This document shows positions 33,738 through 41,605 of a stretch of 64,000 nt of DNA, in pieces (within the stretch, counting starts at the first letter, position 1; every line of letters starts with the position of its first letter). The translations under genes and the position numbers were made by a program. The notes under the pieces are model-generated. The model did no database searches. It was not told the origin of the DNA and saw nothing but the letters and a program-made list of their open reading frames with translations. This DNA is from Desulfobaculum sp044987625 (lineage in GTDB: Bacteria > Desulfobacterota > Desulfovibrionia > Desulfovibrionales > Desulfovibrionaceae): positions 868,001 to 932,000 of the forward strand of contig NZ_JBJDSB010000001.1 in NCBI RefSeq assembly GCF_044987625.1, in the 5' to 3' direction.

Positions 33738-34469
33738 CTACCCGAGAAGCATGTCGGCGAACTGATCCGGCACGCCCTGCGCCTTCATCTTTTCAGCCAC
33801 GGGGCGGGCGTCGTAGGCCACGTAGCGGACGGTGACGATGCGCGCCTCGGTGTCGTAGATGACGTACTTGGCCTTGCGGTTGAAGTCGTCGCGCGGCTGG
33901 CCCACGCTGCCAACGTTGACCAGATACTTCACCCCGGCGTCCAACTGATGGTCGCCCTCGCCGATGTCCTGACGCGTGGGGCCGCTTGGCGCATTGGTGA
34001 CAAGCTCCAGCAAATGCGTGTGGCCGAGGAAGCACACGTCCTCGGGCATGCGTGAGAAGGTCTTGCGCAGCTTGGCGTCGTCCGCGGCGTAGAGGTAATA
34101 ATACGGGCTGTCCGGCGGATACCCGTGCACGAACCGAAGCCCGTGGCGGAGCACCACGCGCGGCAGGGAGGCGATGTAGTCAAAGGTCTCGTCGGACAAG
34201 AGGGACGCCGTCACCTCAAGGGCAATGCGCGGCTTGGGGTTGAACCACACGCGGTGCCGCTCGCGCAGCAGGCCGTGCTCGTGGTTGCCAAGGACGGAGG
34301 TGATACCCCGCTCCTTCAACAGCGCCACGCACTCGTTGGGGTCCGGGCCATAGCCCACGTTGTCGCCAAGGCCGATGACGTCGTCCACCTGCTGTGCGTC
34401 AATATCCGCCAGCACCTTGCGAAAGGCGTCCACATTGCCGTGAATATCTGAAAAAATGGCTATTCTCAT
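33738..34469 (-). CDS. Metallophosphoesterase (YfcE/calcineurin-like)
   Basis: 243 residues with the dinuclear metal motifs in order: FSDIHGN, GLGDNVGYGPDP, GNHEHG, GHTH. The form resembles small cytoplasmic phosphodiesterases acting on phosphoesters or cyclic nucleotides. It lies 22 nt after dsrN and 3 nt before a Ser/Thr kinase, which suggests, but does not prove, a kinase/phosphatase pairing. The ATG at 34469 begins MRIAIFSDIHG, typical for the family. Confidence 0.9.
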   Translation of the reverse strand: MRIAIFSDIHGNVDAFRKVLADIDAQQVDDVIGLGDNVGYGPDPNECVALLKERGITSVLGNHEHGLLRERHRVWFNPKPRIALEVTASLLSDETFDYIASLPRVVLRHGLRFVHGYPPDSPYYYLYAADDAKLRKTFSRMPEDVCFLGHTHLLELVTNAPSGPTRQDIGEGDHQLDAGVKYLVNVGSVGQPRDDFNRKAKYVIYDTEARIVTVRYVAYDARPVAEKMKAQGVPDQFADMLLG

Positions 34470-34491
34470 ACCTGTATCCGTTTCCAAAGCA

Positions 34492-35889
34492 CTACGGCCG
34501 CGAACCGTCCTTGAACCGCCGCGCAGCCGCCACAAAATTGGGCGCCCACCATGGCGCGCCAAAGGCGTGGATGTGGGCGTACCCGGCAAAAACATTGTTT
34601 TTGACGATGCCGTCCCGCCCGTCAATGGTCCCCTTGCCCCGCTCCATGGCGAGGACCGTGGGATGCGCCGAAGGGGCGTTCGTCACGCACGCGGAATAGT
34701 GGAATTCATGTCCGGGCACAACCGCGCCAACGGGATGGTACGGATTCTCGCGCTCAACACGGGCCTCAATGTACCCCAGCCCCTGCGGATGCGGGCGGAA
34801 CTCCGTATGCACATCCAGCACGCCCGCCATGGGGTAGTCCGTGCCCTCATAGGTCACCCCTTGCGTGAGATACATAAAGCCTCCGCACTCAGCGTAAATG
34901 GGCAGACCGGACTCGGCAAGTCCGCGCACGTACTGGAGCATGGCCGTATTAGCGGACAGGTCAGCGGCGAGCGTCTCGGGGAAGCCCCCGCCAAGGTACA
35001 GGCCGTCAATCTCCGGCCACGGCGCATCGGACAGAAGGGACAGCTCGACGAGGTGCGCACCGGCGCGGCGCAGGGCTTCGAGGTTCTCCTCGTAGTAGAA
35101 CCACAGGGCGGCATCGCGGACGTAGCCGATGGTGACGTCCTGCGCGGCAGGGGCATCCGGCCACAGCGGCGCAATGGCTTGCGACGGGGCCGGGGCGGAC
35201 TGCGCCATGGCCCAGATGCGGTCCATGTCGGTGTTCTCGCGCATAATGCGGGCGAGGTTGCCGAGGATGTCCTCCTGCCCGGCGTACTCGCGGTTGGAGA
35301 CAAGGCCCATGTGGCGCTCCGGAATAGGATCCGGCGAAATTTTGGGAAGCGCGCCGAGGACGGGTACGTCCGTGTAATGCTCGATGGCAGAGCGCAAAAT
35401 GGCGCGGTGGCGCGGCCCTGCCGTGCGGTTGAGGATAACGCCGCCAAGGCGGACACCGGGCTCAAACCCGGAGACGCCAGCCACCACGGCTGCGGCGGTG
35501 CGGGTCATCTTCGTGCAGTCGAGGGAAAGGAGAACAGGCGTTTCCAGTGCGCGCGCCACGGAGGCCGTGGAGCATGAGCCTTCGGTGTCCATGCCGTCGA
35601 ATAGGCCGCGGTTGCCCTCAAGGATGGCGACATCGGCCCCGGCGGCGCGGTCCCAAAAGAGCGAGCGCATGGTGTCCTCGCTCATGAAGAACGGGTCGAT
35701 GTTGGCGCAGATGCCGCGTGCGGCAAGGCCCAGCCACACGGCATCGATATAGTCCGGGCCTTTTTTGAACGGGGCCACGGTGCGCCCGGCTTCTGCCCAC
35801 GCACGGGCGAGGCCGAGGGAATTGATGGTCTTGCCGGCGCCGCCGGACAACCCGGAGACGATAAGACGCGGAAGGGAGGGCGTGGTCAC
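34492..35889 (-). CDS. dsrN: Glutamine-dependent siroheme/cobyrinate amidase (DsrN, CbiA/CobB family)
   Basis: 465 residues: N-terminal ATP-binding domain of the dethiobiotin synthetase type (GLSGGAGKT loop; FKKGPDYIDA; EGNRGLFDG) and a C-terminal class I glutamine amidotransferase with the nucleophile in YAECGGFMYL. The family makes cobyrinic a,c-diamide. The member beside dsrAB, DsrN, is known in Allochromatium to amidate siroheme for DsrAB, and position here favours that role. Start is GTG with AGGAG 7 nt upstream. It follows the dsrD terminator and heads a five-gene unit. The automatic name for such genes, cobB/cbiA, is the alternative. Confidence 0.88.
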   Translation of the reverse strand: MTTPSLPRLIVSGLSGGAGKTINSLGLARAWAEAGRTVAPFKKGPDYIDAVWLGLAARGICANIDPFFMSEDTMRSLFWDRAAGADVAILEGNRGLFDGMDTEGSCSTASVARALETPVLLSLDCTKMTRTAAAVVAGVSGFEPGVRLGGVILNRTAGPRHRAILRSAIEHYTDVPVLGALPKISPDPIPERHMGLVSNREYAGQEDILGNLARIMRENTDMDRIWAMAQSAPAPSQAIAPLWPDAPAAQDVTIGYVRDAALWFYYEENLEALRRAGAHLVELSLLSDAPWPEIDGLYLGGGFPETLAADLSANTAMLQYVRGLAESGLPIYAECGGFMYLTQGVTYEGTDYPMAGVLDVHTEFRPHPQGLGYIEARVERENPYHPVGAVVPGHEFHYSACVTNAPSAHPTVLAMERGKGTIDGRDGIVKNNVFAGYAHIHAFGAPWWAPNFVAAARRFKDGSRP

Positions 35890-35900
35890 GGGAGAACTCC

Positions 35901-35956
35901 TAAAACAAAGCCGATCCTTCGGAGCCGCGCAAAAGAGCGGCCCGGAGAATCGGCTT
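35901..35956 (-). terminator. Terminator after dsrABD
   Basis: On the minus strand AAGCCGAT ... ATCGGCTT encloses further GC-rich pairing and is followed by TGTTTTAG. It lies between dsrD and dsrN, so dsrN expression depends on readthrough or its own promoter. Confidence 0.7.
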
Positions 35957-36033
35957 AAAAATCGGTCACTGCACCTCTGGGAGGCACAAGCACCATGGTC
36001 TGCATAGGCTTGCAGAGCAGGAGGCCGAAAGGC

Positions 36034-36279
36034 TTAGCCTTCTTCGTGCTCGGCTTCTTCCTGCTTGCCAGCACCTTTCAGGCCGTACATGGTGGTGGAA
36101 CCAGAAGACCAGTACACGAGGGTCTCGTCCTTGATCAAAGCGGTGAGGATTTTCTTGACCTCACGGGCCTTGGCATCAGGGAAAATCTTCAGGAAGTCAT
36201 TGAAGTAGAACTTGGTCTTCTTCTTGGATTCGCAGAATTCAACAATCTGCTGTTTGGCTTCAGCTACGTCGAGAGCCAT
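36034..36279 (-). CDS. dsrD: Dissimilatory sulfite reductase-associated protein DsrD
   Basis: 81 residues; small winged-helix protein that always accompanies dsrAB in sulfate reducers and is reported to stimulate DsrAB turnover. It starts MALDVAEAKQQIVEFCESK and shows the conserved YFNDFLKIFPDAKAREVKKI core. The C-terminus is an acidic, Glu-rich tail. GGAGAGG lies upstream of the ATG and dsrB is 64 nt upstream in the same orientation. Confidence 0.95.
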   Translation of the reverse strand: MALDVAEAKQQIVEFCESKKKTKFYFNDFLKIFPDAKAREVKKILTALIKDETLVYWSSGSTTMYGLKGAGKQEEAEHEEG

Positions 36280-36343
36280 AAAGCACCTCTCCTAGGTAAT
36301 TGGGGCGTGGACCGAAGTCCACGCCCCTGTTGTCAAGCGTGTT

Positions 36344-37492
36344 TTACCACTTGAAGTTCGAGGTCTGGCGCCAAGTGTAGTAGGCGTGATCGCGGAAGTC
36401 GTCGATCAGGTGTTCGGAGAACTCCAGGCCACAAGCTTCAAAGAAGCGTTCCCAACCGATGCGCTCGGCCCAGTCGCCCAGACGCTCGTACTTACGAGCA
36501 CCGTTGCGGTAGGCTTCCACCATCTGACGCATCACCTTGGCCAGGGAAGGCCAGCGGGGAGGCTCATTGGGGATGAATGCAACAACAACCTTGGAGAACT
36601 TGGGGTTGCTGATACGGTTGGAGATCTTACCACCAGCCATGATGACCAGGCCGTCGCCTTCCTTATCGGAAAGCGGCAGGGAAGGACACATGGTGTAGCA
36701 GTTACCGCAGAACATGCAGCGTTCCTGCTTGATGGCAACGGTCTTCACGGTGCGGCCGTCTTCAAGCTCGTGCTTGGAGGGACGGATAGCGCCGGTGGGG
36801 CAAGCGGCAACGGCCAGCGGGATCTCGCACAGGTTGTCGAGGTACTCGTGGTCGATGATCGGGGGCTTGCGGTGGTAGCCGAGGATGGCGATGTCAGAGC
36901 AGTGCACCGCGCCGCACATGTTCAGGCAGCAAGCCATCGCAATGCGCAGGGGAGCGGGCATGTTGTGAGCACCGAACTCCTCGAAGAGTTCGTCCATGAC
37001 GACCTTAACGGTACCGGAAGCGTCCGTTGCGGGGGTGTGGCAGTGCACCCAACCCTGCGTGTGGACGATGTTGGTGATACCGGCGCCGGTGCCGCCAACG
37101 GGGAACTTGTAAGAGCCACCGTCGAACTTACGGCTGTTCAGGTCTTCCTTGAGCTTCTTAGCGGTCTCAAGGTCTTCAACCATGAACTCAACGTTACTAC
37201 GGGTGGTCCAACGGACGTAACCGTCGCAGTACTTGTCAGCGATGTCGCAGATCTCGCGAACGTAGGTCACGGAGCAGAGGCGGGCGCAGCCGACACGCAC
37301 GGTGTAGACTTCGTCGCCACTCTCGGCCTTGTGCATGAGAAGACCGGGCTCGATGATCTCATGGTACAGCCAGGTGCCTTTGTTCTTGGCGATGACCGGC
37401 GGCAGGAACTGTTCGTATTTGCGAGGACCGATATCACTGATACGGTCTTCCATCGGTTTGTCGGGATTGTAACCAGCGGAAATGAATGCCAT
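36344..37492 (-). CDS. dsrB: Dissimilatory sulfite reductase beta subunit
   Basis: 382 residues. DsrAB reduces sulfite, passing sulfur to DsrC. Siroheme-[4Fe-4S] ligands C151, C188, C189 and C193 (MACCLNMCGAVHC) are present at the same numbers as in Desulfovibrio vulgaris DsrB, and the active-site arginine-rich region VRWTTRSNVEF is intact. The inserted ferredoxin domain has CMFCGNCYTMCP plus C in AVAACPTGAI. It follows dsrA by 12 nt. Codon use is strongly biased, as for a very highly expressed protein. Confidence 0.98.
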   Translation of the reverse strand: MAFISAGYNPDKPMEDRISDIGPRKYEQFLPPVIAKNKGTWLYHEIIEPGLLMHKAESGDEVYTVRVGCARLCSVTYVREICDIADKYCDGYVRWTTRSNVEFMVEDLETAKKLKEDLNSRKFDGGSYKFPVGGTGAGITNIVHTQGWVHCHTPATDASGTVKVVMDELFEEFGAHNMPAPLRIAMACCLNMCGAVHCSDIAILGYHRKPPIIDHEYLDNLCEIPLAVAACPTGAIRPSKHELEDGRTVKTVAIKQERCMFCGNCYTMCPSLPLSDKEGDGLVIMAGGKISNRISNPKFSKVVVAFIPNEPPRWPSLAKVMRQMVEAYRNGARKYERLGDWAERIGWERFFEACGLEFSEHLIDDFRDHAYYTWRQTSNFKW

Positions 37493-37504
37493 TGTGTAAA
37501 CCCC

Positions 37505-38818
37505 CTATCTCTGGTGTCTCTTGCGGTATTCGTTGATGTCGCGATCCCAACCGCCTTCGACGTCCTCTTCTTTCCAGAAGATGTAGGGGTTGGAACGGGG
37601 TTCCTGCACGTGGCGAGGATCGGCCTTGATACCGGCGACTTCCAGCAGCTTGGGGAAGCCCTGGCGCTTGATGGTTTCACCAATGCGCTCACGGTTCTTG
37701 CCTTCTTCCATCCACCAATCCCACAGGTTTTCGACAACTTCCTTAACTTCGTCAAAGGGCTCTTCGACCTTGACGAAGGGAACCAGGAGGGAGCCCATCT
37801 GTGCGCCATCGAGAATCGGAGCCTTAGCGCCGATGAAGATGGATGCGCCGCGCTCGTCACCGATGTGCAGTGCGCGGGGCATGGTGTTGATGCAGTGCAT
37901 GCAGCGGTAGCATTCCTTGTTGTCGATAGACAGCTTGGAACCGTCCCAGCTCATGCAGCCGGTAGGACAGAGGTCAATGACTTCCTTCTGGATGTCGAAC
38001 TTGCCCCAGTCGCGACCGGAGTGAGCGCCTGCGTTAGGCATGATCTCACCAGCAACGTAGCCCTTAACGGCTTCCTGGTCGATCTTGATGTCGTCCTTCC
38101 AAGTACCGATGACGGAGAAGTCGGAGCGAGCGATGGACGCAACGCAGCCGTTCGGGCAACCGTCAAACTTGAACTTGAACTTGTAGGGGAACGCCGGGCG
38201 GTGCAGCTCGTCCTGGTATTCCAGGGTCATGTTGTAGCTGAGCTCCTGCGTGTCGTAACACGCAAACTCACAGCGGGACTGACCGAGACAAGCAGCCGGG
38301 GTACGCAGGTTGGAGCCGGAGCCACCAAGGTCGGTGTTCAGCTCGTGCGTCAGGGTGTAGAAGATCTCCTCGAGCTGAGGAGTCGTGGTACCCAAGAACA
38401 CGATGTCACCGGTGGAGCCGTGCATGTTGGTCAGACCGGAACCGCGGAAGTCCCACAGATCCATGAGCTGGCGCAGGTAGTCGGTCTTGTAGTACTTTGC
38501 AGCGGGCTGGTTCACACGAACGGTGTGGAAGTGAGCAACGCCGGGGAACTTCTCAGGCTGGTCAGCATAACGGCCGATGACACCACCGCCGTAGCCGAAC
38601 ACGCCGACGATGCCGCCGTGCTTCCAGTGAGTTTCGCCATCCTCGTAGGACATTTCGAGAATACCAAGCAGGTCGTCGCATGCGTCGACCGGAATCTGGT
38701 ACTCAAGGTTGTCGGGGTTGGCGTGGCGGCGCTCGGCCTCCTGTTTGATGTCGGACACAAAGCTAGGCCAGGGCCCAGATTCTAATTGGTCCAACAATGG
38801 GGTTGCATGTTTTGCCAT
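37505..38818 (-). CDS. dsrA: Dissimilatory sulfite reductase alpha subunit
   Basis: 437 residues. Ligands for the coupled siroheme-[4Fe-4S] centre, C177 and C183 (CLGQSRCEFAC) and C221 and C225 (CPNGC), fall at exactly the Desulfovibrio vulgaris positions. The ferredoxin domain has CPTGCMSWDG and CYRCMHCINTMP. GGAGG lies 8 nt before the ATG. The 650-bp interval upstream holds a TTGACA promoter, a Crp-type palindrome and an attenuator-like hairpin. Forms the reductive (not reverse) type cluster with dsrB and dsrD. Confidence 0.98.
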   Translation of the reverse strand: MAKHATPLLDQLESGPWPSFVSDIKQEAERRHANPDNLEYQIPVDACDDLLGILEMSYEDGETHWKHGGIVGVFGYGGGVIGRYADQPEKFPGVAHFHTVRVNQPAAKYYKTDYLRQLMDLWDFRGSGLTNMHGSTGDIVFLGTTTPQLEEIFYTLTHELNTDLGGSGSNLRTPAACLGQSRCEFACYDTQELSYNMTLEYQDELHRPAFPYKFKFKFDGCPNGCVASIARSDFSVIGTWKDDIKIDQEAVKGYVAGEIMPNAGAHSGRDWGKFDIQKEVIDLCPTGCMSWDGSKLSIDNKECYRCMHCINTMPRALHIGDERGASIFIGAKAPILDGAQMGSLLVPFVKVEEPFDEVKEVVENLWDWWMEEGKNRERIGETIKRQGFPKLLEVAGIKADPRHVQEPRSNPYIFWKEEDVEGGWDRDINEYRKRHQR

Positions 38819-38880
38819 TCTTTTACCTCCATTGTCTTTGAATGTGGTTCAGCCTCATCAACACGAGCCGCCCGCGAACC

Positions 38881-38922
38881 AAAAAAGCGCATCACAGCAC
38901 CTTTTCCCTGCCGTTCGCGCTT
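38881..38922 (-). terminator. Attenuator-like hairpin in the dsrA leader
   Basis: On the minus strand AAGCGC, an inner CGGCA/TGCTG stem and GCGCTT form a two-part hairpin ending in T6, about 65-105 nt upstream of the dsrA ATG. Within it a good start site (AAAAGG then ATG at 38892) opens a 36-codon reading frame that overlaps the dsrA start out of frame and ends at 38782. Confidence 0.5.
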
Positions 38923-38953
38923 CGCCGAAACATGGCGGCGGCATTCACACGTC

Positions 38954-38967
38954 GTGAACGTATTCAC
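38954..38967. promoter_or_regulatory. Crp/Fnr-type palindrome in the dsrA leader
   Basis: GTGA-ACGTAT-TCAC; in full CGTGA-N6-TCACA on the plus strand, TGTGA-N6-TCACG on the minus strand. It lies about 15-30 nt downstream of the predicted dsrA start point, a position suited to repression or roadblock. Confidence 0.55.
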
Positions 38968-38990
38968 ATTCTCATAAATAATCCTAAGCG

Positions 38991-39019
38991 ACGCTAGGAA
39001 GATTCCCAACCTTTGTCAA
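38991..39019 (-). promoter_or_regulatory. Sigma-70 promoter of dsrABD
   Basis: A perfect TTGACA (39014-39019 on the minus strand), a 17-bp spacer and TAGCGT. Transcription would start near 38984, giving a leader of about 165 nt. Confidence 0.65.
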
Positions 39020-39410
39020 CCCAAAATGCCCGTACAGATTGGACAATCAACACGAATTTTCTACGGTCTTTTGCACCCGCAACATAGGGTGTTGCGGACT
39101 TATTCCGGCGATGCACCCAACGCATTTCGTCCAAAACCTCTTGTACAACGAATCCTGTACAACGCAATTCTTTTTCTTGTCGCGTCCATTGCGGACCACA
39201 AACCGTTTCGTGACAGACGCGTCACAGCACACCGAAATTCCACCGCACTTCGAAAGTTTTTCGCGCCGTGCGACTTGAATGTGCAATCATGCTCTTACGC
39301 CGCCCACAAACCCAAGTAGGCTACTCGACATCGTAGTGCCGCAGTCTGACGAAGTCGCCACCACCGCAATTATTCCACCGGCTCATAAATGCACGCTGGC
39401 ATATTGTCAT
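39020..39410. other. Upstream region of dsrA, A+T-richer, with several small repeats
   Basis: No gene seen. It holds a hairpin CCGCAACA/TGTTGCGG at 39077-39097, a direct repeat of TGTACAACG at 39142-39150 and 39156-39164 (period 14), and an inverted GTGAC-N6-GTCAC at 39210-39225. These could be regulator sites for the dsr promoter. Confidence 0.4.
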
Positions 39411-39444
39411 AAAAAAAGCGGGGATGGAGTTTACTCCATCCCCG
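39411..39444 (-). terminator. Terminator of the 115-residue protein gene
   Basis: On the minus strand GCGGGGATGGAG pairs with CTCCATCCCCGC and is followed by T7. It isolates the small gene from dsrA. Confidence 0.88.
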
Positions 39445-39467
39445 CCTGATTGGCAGTGTGTTGCTGG

Positions 39468-39815
39468 TTACGAGTACAGCTCGGTTTCCAGCCAGTTGCG
39501 AATTTCGCCGTTAAGGGGGTAGACGCCCTTGTTGCCGCCCACCTCGTCCTGGAAGCGCCGCCCCATATCATCAGGAACGATCAAACAGGCGAGGTCTTCT
39601 GCGCCTTCGGAGTTGCGCCGGACCAGACAGACCTTGGGCTTGTCCTCCCAGTTGTACACCACGAAATAGTTGGAATAATCGTTCTTGGAACGCACACGGT
39701 TTTCGTAGCTGCCACCGTAGCCGGTGTTGCCCCACTCAAGGTACAGCGCAACGGCGTCCGCGGGCTCCATTTCCCAATCTATTTCCAAATCACGAAATCT
39801 CTTCAGCATTCCCAT
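39468..39815 (-). CDS. Conserved-looking small protein of unknown function (dsr-adjacent)
   Basis: 115 residues, soluble, acidic, rich in aromatic residues (YLEWGNTGYGGSYENR, YSNYFVVYNWEDK). No known motif and no cysteine pair. AAGGAGG precedes the ATG by 5 nt. It is monocistronic: own terminator, own promoter region, and a leader of about 200 nt with several stable hairpins. Position between dsrA and the TPR/HEAT operon hints at a sulfate-reduction link, but I cannot name a function. Confidence 0.75.
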   Translation of the reverse strand: MGMLKRFRDLEIDWEMEPADAVALYLEWGNTGYGGSYENRVRSKNDYSNYFVVYNWEDKPKVCLVRRNSEGAEDLACLIVPDDMGRRFQDEVGGNKGVYPLNGEIRNWLETELYS

Positions 39816-40010
39816 GGTGTCCTCCTTTTGGCCATCATCCTGTGGTGCGCCCCTGCGGCGGACCAGGCGAGGACGGCCTCTCTCGCCTTGTGGTGTCAGG
39901 CGGCCTTGCGGCCGCCCCGGACGGATATCTCCAGTCGTGTGAATACTTTCGCCTCCCTATGAGGCCCCCCGAATGGGGATGACGGCTTTCGCGTTCTCGT
40001 CATGGTTTTA
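39816..40010 (-). promoter_or_regulatory. Highly structured leader upstream of the 115-residue protein gene
   Basis: Minus-strand hairpins in order: CCCC-ATTC-GGGG, GCCTC-ATAGG-GAGGC, GGCGGCC-GCAA-GGCCGCC and GGCGAG-N10-CTCGCC, then the ribosome site. I do not recognise it as a known riboswitch class. Confidence 0.45.
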
Positions 40011-40011
40011 A

Positions 40012-40038
40012 TAGTAATCGTTACCAATAAGAAGTCAA
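40012..40038 (-). promoter_or_regulatory. Promoter region with a Fur-box-like sequence
   Basis: On the minus strand TTGACT (40033-40038) precedes TGGTAAC-G-ATTACTA, which matches the 7-1-7 Fur box TGATAAT-N-ATTATCA at 10 of 14 positions. The -10 is unclear (TATTAA at 19 bp). Confidence 0.35.
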
Positions 40039-40039
40039 C

Positions 40040-40550
40040 CATTTTTGCCAGCTCCCAACACGAAAAATAACTGCCCCACGCTTGTGCCTGATTTCCCAAG
40101 CCTCCTGGGCGCCGTTCGGCCACGAAATCACAAACCACCCTTTTCTGCGCCTAACCAGCAGCCCTCAGACAGGCGCGCTGCCCCTTTCAAAGATGCACAC
40201 GCGCCGGACTGCACCGACGCCAGCATCCTGCACTCCACGGCAAGACGCAGGCGCCTCTCCTCCTGCGTTATGGAAAGCCCCTTTGCGGTCCATCCTACGG
40301 CGCGCAGCATATGCCGCCTAAGGCCCTACACCCGCGCACCATTCACCACCCTGTCCCGGCCTTCCTCCCCTGCCCCGCGCGAGTTCTGCCGTCTCCGGCC
40401 CCGCTACGCCGCCACCTTTGCGCTGTGCGCCCCCACGCCCTCCCCGACCACGGCGCATTGTGGCTGCGCTGTTGCGTCCGCCGCCTTCCGGGCCTGCGGT
40501 GAAGCACCGTTTTGCCCGCTCCCATACGCCCGGCAAGCGCCCGGCCACGA
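40040..40550. other. Gene-free interval
   Basis: About 510 bases with only chance reading frames on both strands and no codon-usage signal. I see no RNA gene or repeat here. Confidence 0.4.
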
Positions 40551-40587
40551 AAAAAAGCGCCCCCGCAGCAGATGCTGCGGGGGCGCT
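40551..40587 (-). terminator. Terminator ending the five-gene YkgJ-TPR-HEAT unit
   Basis: GCGCCCCCGCAGCA-GA-TGCTGCGGGGGCGC is a perfect 14-bp stem followed on the minus strand by T6, 23 nt past the last stop codon. Confidence 0.92.
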
Positions 40588-40609
40588 GGAATGCGTCATA
40601 TGGACCGGG

Positions 40610-40867
40610 CTATTTGCCTTCGGCAATGAGGCGCTTGGCGATGTCCAAATCGTACAGAGCAACGGGATTGCGGTCCGGGTGGTCGTACATATCCGCCGCG
40701 GCTTTCACCACGTCGATGGGAATCCACTCGTGCTTCTCCCACACCTCGGGCATAGACTTGTGCCACATGCGGAACTCAATATCCCCGGCTTCCGTGGCGC
40801 GCACATACATGCGCACGTCGTGGGTCTGCATGCTGGGGTAGTAGTAAAGGCCTCTTTCGTCCTTCAC
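40610..40867 (-). CDS. Small protein of unknown function
   Basis: 85 residues, soluble, with MKDERGLYYYPSMQTHDVRM at the start and IEFRMWHKSMPEVWEKHEW in the middle. No recognised domain and no cysteine. GGAGAG precedes the ATG. Last gene of a five-gene unit, 27 nt after the HEAT-repeat gene and directly before a strong terminator. Confidence 0.75.
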   Translation of the reverse strand: MKDERGLYYYPSMQTHDVRMYVRATEAGDIEFRMWHKSMPEVWEKHEWIPIDVVKAAADMYDHPDRNPVALYDLDIAKRLIAEGK

Positions 40868-40894
40868 GGGTCTCTCCTTGTCTGCCCCCTGCGG

Positions 40895-41593
40895 TCAGGA
40901 AGCCAGTGCATCAACCGCCTCGCGGGCAACAGCCCCGAGGGTGGTATCCTCCAGCCTGCCATTGCGGAACAGGGTGACGGGCGTGGCGTCTTCGACAAGC
41001 GGACGAAGCACGTTGACGCTGTCAGCCGTTCCAACGCGGCCTATGGCCCAGCACGCGGCGGCGCGGGCTGCGGGACTGTCCTCATTCTGCACGGCGGCCT
41101 CAAGCTCAGGCAGCGCGTTTTGAACAAGCTGGGGGCGAGCCTGCGCAAGCCGCCCCAATCCCCAATAGACCGCCAGCCGCAGAGGCGGATGATCCATATA
41201 ATTATCGTCGCCCAGACAGTCCGGGCACTGAACATACGAGGCCAGTTTTGTATGGAACTCTTCGGCAAGACGGGGGTGCCGGGCCATGGTCTCGGCCATG
41301 GACTCGGGGATGCCCCATCCGATATTTCCCGACTCCTCGTTCATGTGCCACATAAAGCGGCGCATCACGATGCGGGCGGACTCCATATCCGTGTCAGCCA
41401 TGCTGGCCACAACAGCCCCAAGGGCCGTTACGGCTCGCCAGCGCACAATTTCGTCCCGGTCGAGCAGCAGGGAGAACAGCGGTCCCACAAGGGGGGTACC
41501 TGCCTCGTCCTCCAGTTCCCTGATGCCATCCTGCCAATCGTCACCACGCAGCAGTGTGCGGATGCGCTCCTTTGTCCTACGAAAACCGGCCAT
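40895..41593 (-). CDS. HEAT-repeat protein
   Basis: 232 residues, alpha-helical. Several HEAT-type helical pairs are visible (DEIVRWRAVTALGAVV, PPLRLAVYWGLGRLAQ, SPAARAAACWAIGRVG), plus CPDCLG in the middle. Such proteins are scaffolds or bind partners. It lies 12 nt downstream of a TPR-repeat gene, so the unit encodes two helical-repeat scaffolds and a cysteine-cluster protein. Partner and role are unknown; context suggests sulfate-reduction assembly or maintenance. Confidence 0.85.
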   Translation of the reverse strand: MAGFRRTKERIRTLLRGDDWQDGIRELEDEAGTPLVGPLFSLLLDRDEIVRWRAVTALGAVVASMADTDMESARIVMRRFMWHMNEESGNIGWGIPESMAETMARHPRLAEEFHTKLASYVQCPDCLGDDNYMDHPPLRLAVYWGLGRLAQARPQLVQNALPELEAAVQNEDSPAARAAACWAIGRVGTADSVNVLRPLVEDATPVTLFRNGRLEDTTLGAVAREAVDALAS

Positions 41594-41605
41594 GGGAAAC
41601 CTCCC

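Noticed and set aside
34492..35889. Naming the amidase cobB or cbiA and assigning it to cobalamin synthesis
   Set aside because: Position directly after dsrABD favours the siroheme amidase DsrN; family membership alone cannot separate the two.
39210..39225. GTGAC-N6-GTCAC as a third Crp-type site
   Set aside because: The GTGA to TCAC spacing is 8, not 6, so it does not fit the Crp-type operator; kept only as an unexplained repeat.
39816..40010. Known riboswitch (cobalamin, c-di-GMP, SAM, Moco) in the structured leader
   Set aside because: None of the conserved core strings of those classes is present; left as an unassigned structured leader.
40045..40629. 194-residue plus-strand frame in the gap before the 85-residue gene
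   Set aside because: Low-complexity Pro/Arg/Ala composition, overlaps the strong terminator and lacks a ribosome site.
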